From NCBI GenBank assembly GCA_020638995.1, contig JACKHM010000002.1, forward strand, positions 1,736,001-1,800,000: a stretch of DNA of 64,000 bases, given 5' to 3'. The notes under the pieces were generated by a model. It did not search any database. It was not told where the DNA came from and saw only the letters and a list, made by a program, of their open reading frames with translations. The stretch comes from Planctomycetaceae bacterium (GTDB taxonomy: Bacteria > Planctomycetota > Planctomycetia > Pirellulales > Pirellulaceae). Shown here one piece after another: positions 43,079 through 50,063 of the stretch; the first letter of the stretch is position 1; every line of letters starts with the position of its first letter. The position numbers and the translations under genes were made by a program.

Positions 43079-43759
43079 ATGTGGTATGACGATTATAAGG
43101 CTGAAGGAAGTTGGTCCGTACTCTGGAGTGGCTACGTCCTTTGCGGACACTGCGAGGGCATTTGCAAGATTGGAAGTAACTGTCCTGTTTGTGGAAACGA
43201 ACCGTTCTCGTTGCAGCAGCACCAACACCGTGCTGATTTCAAAGAGCCAGTCGTTTCCGAAACGCACATGGGCGCTGAGGGGAGGTACGAGGATTGGCTT
43301 TACCTTCAGATGTTGGAGCGCGAGTGGAAGCGACCTGTCCCTACAGTTGACCGGCTTTCAGAGCCTGACCCGACTCGCCAACCATCGGCTCGCGCAGCGA
43401 TTGTCGTTCTCTTCTGGAGCTATTTCGAGACTAGGATAGAACGACTACTTCGCGCCGGCATGCGTAACATACCACCGCGTCTTGTGGAGGATACACTCCA
43501 GCGATACACCTCTATTGGCTCGCGTTTGGACCGCCTTTACCGCGTCCTCTTTGAAACTACTTACGGCGAGGATCTTTGCGACCTTGGATTCAACGACGTA
43601 CGGCTTCATCTAACTGAAGTGCAAAAGCGTCGAAATTCTTTCGCCCACGGCGATCCAGCAGCCATCGATGACGCATTGGTGGTTGCTGTTGTAGAGAACC
43701 TCGAAAGAGAGCACGAGTCCTGGATCGCCGTCTTTAACCGTCGACTTGCCCATTCCTGA
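43079..43759 (+). CDS. Zinc-ribbon/HEPN protein, putative RNase effector
   Basis: 226 residues, 15 bases after the DUF6527 gene. The N-terminal zinc ribbon is LCGHCEG...NCPVCGN (Cys22, Cys25, Cys35, Cys38). The C-terminal helical domain (100-226) carries KRRNSFAHGDP, R185-x4-H190, with Asn next to the Arg: the HEPN ribonuclease motif. HEPN proteins are common toxins in defence systems. Being the last gene of a Ubl-activation operon, it may be the effector, switched by conjugation or by Ubl binding. That is inference; HEPN proteins can also be inactive binders. Confidence 0.65.
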   Translation: MWYDDYKAEGSWSVLWSGYVLCGHCEGICKIGSNCPVCGNEPFSLQQHQHRADFKEPVVSETHMGAEGRYEDWLYLQMLEREWKRPVPTVDRLSEPDPTRQPSARAAIVVLFWSYFETRIERLLRAGMRNIPPRLVEDTLQRYTSIGSRLDRLYRVLFETTYGEDLCDLGFNDVRLHLTEVQKRRNSFAHGDPAAIDDALVVAVVENLEREHESWIAVFNRRLAHS

Positions 43760-44119
43760 TCGACGCTTCGGCGCAACCAATGCGCAACACAAGGGGCAAT
43801 TCAAGGGCAATTCTCCCACTATCTATTTGCCCTAGTGCGATCGGCGGAACTTCAAAACGCACTACTGTTTATGTCCAACAGCAGTACAAAACCCACGTGT
43901 CCACCTCACGCGGAGATTACCTTGAGGGCCTAGTGGGGGTTAACCCCGTGGAGGTTCGAGTCCTCTTTCCCGCACTTTACACAGCAAGGACTTACGACGA
44001 TTCGCTCTGAGTCCTTCTTTCCTCCCCAAAGCTCACTGGGGACAAAGTGGGGACAGCATTGGGTTCGTATAGGGCTCGTGTCGATGGGTTCCTTCCGTCA
44101 CTTGACGGAGAATCCAACC
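43760..44119. other. Junction region between Ubl operon and integrase
   Basis: 360 bases without a protein gene. It contains the tRNA-Leu 3' half (separate entry). The remaining sequence shows short repeats of GGGGCAATTC (AAGGGGCAATTCAAGGGCAATTC near 43791-43813), which may be integrase arm sites. Confidence 0.5.
43921..43974 (+). other. 3' half of tRNA-Leu(GAG): integration (att) site
   Basis: CTTGAGGGCC begins at the anticodon loop (GAG). It is followed by a class II variable arm (GGGGGTTAACCCCG), a T-arm (GGAGG-TTCGAGT-CCTCT) and the acceptor 3' strand TTCCCGC with discriminator A. The 5' half (acceptor, D-arm) is absent: bases before 43921 do not pair. Such 3' halves mark recombination at tRNA genes by tyrosine recombinases, and one is encoded 146 bases downstream. 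The intact tRNA-Leu should lie at the other end of the element or in the chromosome. Confidence 0.75.
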
Positions 44120-45367
44120 ATGGCTTCTATCGAACAACGCGGCTCCTCATTCCGCATCGTCTTTCGCTACGATGGCCGAAAATACAGCCGGTCCTTGCAC
44201 ACATCCGACCGTGACGCCGCTGCTGGCTCACTGGCGAGGTTGGAAGACAACCTGCGTCGGGCAGAGCTAGGAACATTGGTTATTCCGGAAGGCGCAGACG
44301 TAGCGACATTCCTACTCTCGGATGGAAAGCGAACGGCCAAGCGGGAACACAGTCCGATACGCACGCTGGCAGAACTCATGGACGCATACTTCGACGGCTT
44401 GCCGGAGAATTCGCTGGAAGACAACACTCTGTATCTGATGAAACTTCATCGCAGGCACTTAGAACGCCTGCTTGGTCAAGACCTTCGCATCACGGCTTTG
44501 CAACTTGCCGATCTACAACAGTACGTCAACAAAAGGTCCCAAGAAAAAGGCCTTCGCGGTAAGAAGGTCCAACCGACCACGATTCGGAAGGAGCTGACGA
44601 CGCTGTCCGGTATGTGGAGTTGGGCAACTGCGGCAGGAATTGTCCAACAATCTCTGCCGATGCGGCGGTTACGGTTCGCCAAGGTCGCCGAGAAACCCCG
44701 TTTTCAAACTTGGCAGGAGATTGAACGTCGCATTCGTCGTGGCGACCTGACCGAATCGGAACAAGCTGATCTGTGGGACTGTCTGTTTCTAACGAAGCCC
44801 GAAATATCTGAGCTGCTGACATACGTCGAGGGTGCTGCGCGTCATCCGTTCATCTACCCGATGTTCGTGCTTGCAGCTCACACCGGAGCCCGACGTAGCG
44901 AGATCTTGCGCTCCGAATTGGACGACATCGACTTGCGATCACGGTGGATTACGATTCGGGAGAAGAAAAGGCAGCGCGGCGCGTTCACGACGCGCATGGT
45001 TCCCATTTCGCCTGAGTTGCACAGCGTACTCGATCAATGGTTTGATGAGCATCCAGGTGGCAAGTACACCTTCTGCTTACCGGATCACATCCGGCATAGC
45101 CGTAAGTGTCGGAATGGCGGCGGCCAACTGACCGTCGACGAAGCAACTGACCACTTCAACCGGACGCTCGAAGGGAGCCGTTGGGAGAAGCTCCGGGGAT
45201 GGCATGTTTTTCGGCATTCGTTCTGTTCGAACTGTGCGGCAGCGAGTGTCGACCAACGCCTGATCAATTCTTGGGTAGGGCATCAAACCGAAGCAATGGT
45301 ACGTCGTTACCGCCACTTAATTCCCAGCCAACAGATTCAAGAGATCGAACGAGTTTTTGCTAGTTGA
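44120..45367 (+). CDS. Tyrosine recombinase (integrase)
   Basis: 415 residues from ATG 44120. An N-terminal Arm/SAM-like core-binding region (SIEQRGSSFRIVFRYDGRKYSRSL; then LYLMKLHRRHLERLLGQDL) precedes the catalytic domain. Catalytic residues are seen in LAAHTGARRSEIL (Arg), GWHVFRHSFCSN (His-x-x-Arg), WVGHQTEAMV (His) and RRYRHL (Tyr). It would integrate the element at the adjacent tRNA-Leu site. It is intact and looks functional. Confidence 0.92.
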   Translation: MASIEQRGSSFRIVFRYDGRKYSRSLHTSDRDAAAGSLARLEDNLRRAELGTLVIPEGADVATFLLSDGKRTAKREHSPIRTLAELMDAYFDGLPENSLEDNTLYLMKLHRRHLERLLGQDLRITALQLADLQQYVNKRSQEKGLRGKKVQPTTIRKELTTLSGMWSWATAAGIVQQSLPMRRLRFAKVAEKPRFQTWQEIERRIRRGDLTESEQADLWDCLFLTKPEISELLTYVEGAARHPFIYPMFVLAAHTGARRSEILRSELDDIDLRSRWITIREKKRQRGAFTTRMVPISPELHSVLDQWFDEHPGGKYTFCLPDHIRHSRKCRNGGGQLTVDEATDHFNRTLEGSRWEKLRGWHVFRHSFCSNCAAASVDQRLINSWVGHQTEAMVRRYRHLIPSQQIQEIERVFAS

Positions 45368-45647
45368 ATGTCGATCATGTCCTGACAACGCAACGATCAT
45401 TCGTGGCTACTATTCAAAGCCGAAGCAATCTCGTTCATGAGTTGCCGCGAAAGCTCACATGGATTGCGCGAAACGACATCGCTTGTGTACAACAGCGTGC
45501 TTGGCGCATTGTGGCGTTCGATCTACGTCAAACAAAGTCGATATCGGCTTCATCAGTGGATCGCCGAACGGCCGATTGGCTGTGACATCGTTCTTGCACC
45601 GGGAGGTCGTAGCGTGAATTGCACAAGAACGGCAAAGACAATGAAGC
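45368..45647. other. Spacer after integrase
   Basis: 280 bases between convergent genes; no feature recognised. Confidence 0.4.
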
Positions 45648-46853
45648 TCAAACCCTGTTTACGAGCACCGAGTCGTTGTCGAAGTGCATAGAAAGCCATT
45701 GAGGCGGTGCTTCGGGAATTCTCGAATACGGAAATGTGCGATGCAGCCAATCGCGGATGTCCGCCCAAGCATAGAGACTTGGCCGTGTTCCACTTCCTTC
45801 GAAGACGGGAGAAGGTCGAGAGGCCGAGTAGTTTTCTAGAGTACGCTTGCTCTTGCAAGCGACCTTTGCTGCTTGTTCAAGTGAAATCAGTACAGGCTGA
45901 AGCGTGCTGCAATGTGAGAAACCGTTGCTGCAAGTCGCCAAACCGTTTGCCGGGCATCCGCGCACCGGCCCGAGGATGTAGTCGATCGCGTCTCGTCCAA
46001 ACTGCTGGCGCAGCGCTTCCCAGCGTTGAAGCTCGGTCGACAAGGCTTCGTCTTTCCATTCGACACAAAGCGCTCGCAGAACTTCAACCGTCACTCGCCT
46101 TCGTATCATTCGCATCTGCGTGTCCTGCAACTTGTCGTACATCTCGCTGATCGTGTTAACGGGATACCGACCGTCAGGGCGTTCCAGAATCTGGAATTCA
46201 GATGTGTGCTTGAACAATCGAGTTTGACCGTTGCCGTCCGAGATCAATTGGATATCCAAGTCGACTAGCTCGTCTCGAATCGAGCCCGACGCTTCGTCAA
46301 CGTCGGCTACGAAAACGGTCGTCCCATTGATGATCGCCTCTTCCCACAGGTGAAGCAAGAGCCACATACGGCTCGCCGGCGATTCGGCAATCATTTTGCA
46401 ACAACTGTAGACCTCAATTCGCTGCAAACGCTGGGAATTGACCTTGCCTAGTTGGCCGGTAATGTAATCATAGTTTTGGCGGATTTGATCGTAGATTCCA
46501 GGCTGATACCAAGCATCGCACGCAAGGAACAGCACGTTGTTGCTTACGTTGAATAGCACTGCGTTAGGATTGCCGATAAGAATGCGTCGATCCATTTCCA
46601 GCAAAGCGGACAGCCCGCGGATCGAACGGACGCGCATCACCAAGTCATGGTCAGTCTGGGGAAGATCGTCGAAAGGATGATCAGCAATATACGAGAAATA
46701 CGCATTGATCTCGGCGTCGGGCGAGGAAAGCCGCAGTCGTGAACCCTGCTCTAGCTCGTCGCTAACGAGCTGCAACAGGGCTGATGGATTGTCCGACAGG
46801 AGTTGCCGAACAAGCTTTCTTTGACCGATCGCAACCTGCATTATGGACGACAT
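45648..46853 (-). CDS. Unknown protein with C-terminal helix-turn-helix
   Basis: 401 residues. The central part (80-250) is alpha/beta (VLFNVSNNVLFLACDAWYQPGIYDQI, TTVFVADVDEASGSI, IRDELVDLDIQLISDGNGQTRLFKHTSEFQIL) and may bind a small ligand. Residues 325-375 look like an excisionase-type HTH (ISLEQAAKVACKSKRTLENY ... YAWADIRDWLHRTF). No family is recognised. It is divergent from the cupin-HTH-cupin gene, with about 125 bases between starts, so it could regulate the phosphonate-side genes. It lies just inside the integrase end of the island. Confidence 0.6.
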   Translation of the reverse strand: MSSIMQVAIGQRKLVRQLLSDNPSALLQLVSDELEQGSRLRLSSPDAEINAYFSYIADHPFDDLPQTDHDLVMRVRSIRGLSALLEMDRRILIGNPNAVLFNVSNNVLFLACDAWYQPGIYDQIRQNYDYITGQLGKVNSQRLQRIEVYSCCKMIAESPASRMWLLLHLWEEAIINGTTVFVADVDEASGSIRDELVDLDIQLISDGNGQTRLFKHTSEFQILERPDGRYPVNTISEMYDKLQDTQMRMIRRRVTVEVLRALCVEWKDEALSTELQRWEALRQQFGRDAIDYILGPVRGCPANGLATCSNGFSHCSTLQPVLISLEQAAKVACKSKRTLENYSASRPSPVFEGSGTRPSLYAWADIRDWLHRTFPYSRIPEAPPQWLSMHFDNDSVLVNRV

Positions 46854-46978
46854 TGAACGTCACATCCTTCAGCGAACGCCGGAAACCGCAAAGTTCACGC
46901 AACCAGAATTTATCACGTTACGTGAAAATTGCAATCTTTGTTGCCGAACCTTGCAATGGGTGGAAGTTTTCTGGATTC

Positions 46979-48322
46979 ATGGCAATTTCAAGAATTGTGG
47001 CTACAATGAACGGATTCGGAGCAGATTTCAGGCGGCAGAGACGTTTCACGGAGATCCCAAAACTGATGAAGCCCGAGTTACAATTTTCCAAAAGGAAGCG
47101 TTCACAGTCACTTGGCTGGCTTGCACAGATCTACTTCGACGAAGGTCCAGAAGCAGCAAGCAGAAGGCTCGAAGAAGTTTTTGCGGACGAACAACCTGTT
47201 GTTGTAGAACGTGAAGGGCAGCCGTCAGCTCGAACGGATGTGTTACGCGACGCCGAACGAATCAAGTACCGGGCATTTGGCCCGCCGGCTCTCTGGCAGT
47301 CCCCGTACTCGATCTTGCAGGTATCTCTCGACGAAGTTTCCGCGCAAGAGCGCCGGGAAGATCACTACATGTACCACGCGGGTGAAGAGGTCCTGGTCCC
47401 AATTTCGGGCAAAGTCATGTACCAGTTCTTTTCCAGTCGTGGCGGCAGCCTGCCGGCAAGAACGATTTTTCAAAAACCAGTCGGCACGGGCCACGTAATT
47501 CGGATCAATCCGCAAGTACCGCATCACACCTGGGGCGTGGGCGGCTGGTCAGAGGCGTGGATGATCTTTCGAGACTTAAGTGAAGAAGGTACGGCCATCA
47601 GCGTCGATTCAACGTTCAACACGGCCGCTTTGTTCAACACAAAGTCATCTGAATCCCAACCACGACGAATCACTCGGCGAGAACTCGAAATCCCTGAATG
47701 TTACGCGTTAATCGCGTGGGGAATCGCGGAAAAGATTAAGCTCAACCGACTGCGTACAAATCTGACGATTGATCAGGTGGCAAAGGCGTGTGAGATTGAT
47801 CGAAGCTTACTTTCTCGCTTGGAAAAGGGAGAAACCAATGTGCCCCTGCATACGTTGGCGCGAATTGCCCGATTCCTCAGAATCGACCTGCATCCGTGGC
47901 GGTCGGAGCCTTGGAATTCGGTTGTAAACAGACTTGACGAGGACGCTCGCGTGAATCGACCGACGAAAGTGGCAGGTCCGCTGTCCCGGCATCATCTACA
48001 CTTGCAATTCGCCAAGGTAACCAAGATGATTAAGGCCGAAACGCCGCCTGATGCGACAGCAACGAGTTGGATCGTACTGAAGGGTAGCGTTGCGTTTGAG
48101 TTCAAAGCGAATACAGATGTCGGCCCGAAAGACGCGAAGGAATTCGTCGCTGCGGGGCAGGTGATCCACTTCCGTGAACGGGAGTTAACCCCAGGCGAAC
48201 GACGAATCCTTGCCGACCAAGATAGCGAACTGCTCCAAATCGCGTACACACCAGTGCCGCGAAGAGGCAATCGTGATCAGGGAGACGGCGAATCGGTGAT
48301 GCGTGAGATTACTAAAGACTGA
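46979..48322 (+). CDS. Cupin-HTH-cupin protein, HepD/MPnS-like architecture
   Basis: 447 residues from ATG 46979 (GGAAG upstream; 47006 is an alternative). Order: N-terminal helices (35-72), first cupin (105-200), XRE-type HTH (255-300; LTIDQVAKACEIDRSLLSRLEKG), second cupin-like region (325-430). Cupin 1 keeps metal ligands His133 and Glu137 (HAGEE) and His182/183 (VPHHTWG). HppE, HepD and MPnS, the non-haem iron enzymes of phosphonate pathways, are built from HTH-like and cupin modules, and HepD is a tandem of about this length. With PepM 6 kb downstream, an oxygenase role is plausible. A DNA-binding regulator is the main alternative. The next gene overlaps (TGATG). Confidence 0.6.
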   Translation: MAISRIVATMNGFGADFRRQRRFTEIPKLMKPELQFSKRKRSQSLGWLAQIYFDEGPEAASRRLEEVFADEQPVVVEREGQPSARTDVLRDAERIKYRAFGPPALWQSPYSILQVSLDEVSAQERREDHYMYHAGEEVLVPISGKVMYQFFSSRGGSLPARTIFQKPVGTGHVIRINPQVPHHTWGVGGWSEAWMIFRDLSEEGTAISVDSTFNTAALFNTKSSESQPRRITRRELEIPECYALIAWGIAEKIKLNRLRTNLTIDQVAKACEIDRSLLSRLEKGETNVPLHTLARIARFLRIDLHPWRSEPWNSVVNRLDEDARVNRPTKVAGPLSRHHLHLQFAKVTKMIKAETPPDATATSWIVLKGSVAFEFKANTDVGPKDAKEFVAAGQVIHFRERELTPGERRILADQDSELLQIAYTPVPRRGNRDQGDGESVMREITKD

Positions 48323-49251
48323 TGAACGACATTTACGACACAAGCCATCTTATAGAACGGGCTGGCACATTTCGCCGTTTACTGTCGGAACTTTTCGACT
48401 GTGGCGACCACAACCAGATCGTGCTGACCCCTGGGATTCTTATCGCGTTGCGGGAATTGTTTTCCGTTTTGACCGTTCGGCAGTTGCTGCTAACCGACCG
48501 AGAATACTATCCGGCAGACTATTTTCCAGCGCAAGACGCTCAAGTGTGTCAGGTTGACAAATTTGTCGACGCGGTGTGCAGGTCGAAACCACAGGCTGTT
48601 TTGGCTAGCGTCGTAACATGGGATGGCGAGGAATTGCCCGTGCGCGAATGGTTTTGCCACATTCGTCAGCAGCTTGGAAGGCAATGTCCGCTACTAATTG
48701 CTGACTATTCCCACGCGGGGGCCGCCGGTTTTACTAGCGTACGCGGACTTGAGGCGGATTTGGTATGTGGCGATCCTGCCAAGTGGATTACGGATCAACA
48801 GCAGAGCAAGCTTGCTTTTTTGTCCTTCCGTTCGAGGGACTTGATGCGTCATGCACATCAAGTGTTTGCTCCCTATTTCTTGGCCCTCGAAGGGCATGCG
48901 CCAGAGTGCGCAGCGAGGTGGGTTGATCCCGCGGAGATTTGCTCGATCTGCAACTGGTGTGAATCACGCGCGATAAAAAGAAGCGACCTATTTGACTGCC
49001 ATCGGAAGAATCTCAATCTCGCGCAGGCCCTGAGCGATCGCTGGGCCATGCCTGCTAAACCGCAAACGGGCATTCTTTCCATTTCAGATGAACCCGACGA
49101 TCCTCTATTCAAGACGTTAGACGAAGTCGGATTGGTCTGGCGACATCCGACCGGAAGTATACGCGTCAAATGCCGATCTGACATTCTGGATAGCGCCAAC
49201 CTGCGTTTCATGACAAACGGGGCGGCAACGGAAACGATCAGTTTCGGCTGA
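48322..49251 (+). CDS. Short PLP-enzyme-like protein (class V aminotransferase fold)
   Basis: 309 residues. The cofactor pattern of class V aminotransferases/kynureninases is visible: LIADYSHAGAAG (Asp128, His131) and GDPAKWI with Lys154 as Schiff-base lysine; TPGIL near residue 36 fits the phosphate-binding side. The N-terminal arm and part of the large domain are missing compared with full-length enzymes of about 400 residues, so activity is uncertain. It is translationally coupled to the cupin protein and probably works with it. Confidence 0.55.
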   Translation: MNDIYDTSHLIERAGTFRRLLSELFDCGDHNQIVLTPGILIALRELFSVLTVRQLLLTDREYYPADYFPAQDAQVCQVDKFVDAVCRSKPQAVLASVVTWDGEELPVREWFCHIRQQLGRQCPLLIADYSHAGAAGFTSVRGLEADLVCGDPAKWITDQQQSKLAFLSFRSRDLMRHAHQVFAPYFLALEGHAPECAARWVDPAEICSICNWCESRAIKRSDLFDCHRKNLNLAQALSDRWAMPAKPQTGILSISDEPDDPLFKTLDEVGLVWRHPTGSIRVKCRSDILDSANLRFMTNGAATETISFG

Positions 49252-49780
49252 TCTTCGATGTCTGCGAATCCGCCAATGGATTCGTCTCGTAAGGCCGAAC
49301 TCGTCGCATTTGACGAGTGCAGCTCTCTTGGCCAACAGTCGCCTGTTGAATCGCTTCGAAGCTGGTCAAGTAATCGCGGGTACTTTGCCGTGCCGGAGAC
49401 TAGCGTACTCCTTGTCTACGCGTTGCTTACCCATTTCCTACCCTAGTTTGGCGGAATTCAAGCCCAGGCACTTGATTCAATTGAATGACCCGAAATCATA
49501 AAAAAGAAGGGGTCTCCAGCTTCCTGTAGACCCCTAATCAGCGCCGTTCACAGAGTGTTCGGCCGCTGGTGACCAAAGCCGCTAAGCCTACACAGTTTTG
49601 GCGACTGCGACTCAGCAGCTTTCCCCTATTTTACCGCGATGTAGCCTTGACGAAAACCACGAAATCGCGGCCGGAACAGCAAATGCGACCAATGATCACG
49701 AATCAGATTGTTTTGCACGTTGTGTGATATTTTTGTCTTTTGTGAAGAATTTCCACGCAAATAGGAAAAACCAGCATTAG
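49252..49780. other. Long leader/spacer with hairpin and repeated motif
   Basis: No gene. A hairpin GGGGTCT (49509-49515) with AGACCCC (49528-49534) is preceded by six A. It therefore reads as a terminator for a minus-strand RNA, although no minus-strand gene lies upstream. GGCCGCTGGTGACC (49561-49574) and GTTTTGGCGACTGC (49595-49608) recur downstream at 49838 and 49868. Confidence 0.5.
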
Positions 49781-49808
49781 TTGACAAAATCTGCGCGATC
49801 CGTATAAT
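49781..49808 (+). promoter_or_regulatory. Sigma-70-like promoter of the phosphonate operon
   Basis: TTGACA (49781-49786), 16-base spacer, TATAAT (49803-49808): both hexamers are perfect consensus. The predicted transcript start near 49815 leaves a 5' leader of about 250 bases before the first gene at 50064. Confidence 0.75.
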
Positions 49809-49837
49809 CCGATCTCGTAAGCATAGGTCTTGCCACA

Positions 49838-50039
49838 GGCCGCTGGTGACCGCTTGTTCCGACTGACGTTTGGCGACTGCTGGTTGGAACATCAAATTTC
49901 TAAGCGCTGTGGTCTAACCGGACTGATAGTAGCGACCGTGGAATTGCGCCCCGAGACAATTCGCGGTCATCCACCGTCAGGAAGTGTGAGAGTTCGCTCC
50001 CCGAAGTGAGTAGCTGCGCTCAGGGGGTTTTCACACTTC
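49838..50039 (+). promoter_or_regulatory. Structured 5' leader of the phosphonate operon
   Basis: It begins with GGCCGCTGGTGACC (49838-49851) and GTTTGGCGACTGC (49868-49880), second copies of motifs found 277 bases upstream. It ends with a nested hairpin: GAAGTGTGA (49981-49989) with TCACACTTC (50031-50039), CCCC (near 49999-50002) with GGGG (50023-50027), and TGAG/CTCA inside. Placed just before the ribosome site, it could control translation or termination. Confidence 0.5.
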
Positions 50040-50063
50040 GGTTGTCCAGAGGGAGTGAGATTT

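Noticed and set aside
43910..43974. A complete tRNA gene
   Set aside because: The sequence before 43921 does not provide a D-arm or a pairing acceptor 5' strand. Total length would be too short for a class II tRNA.
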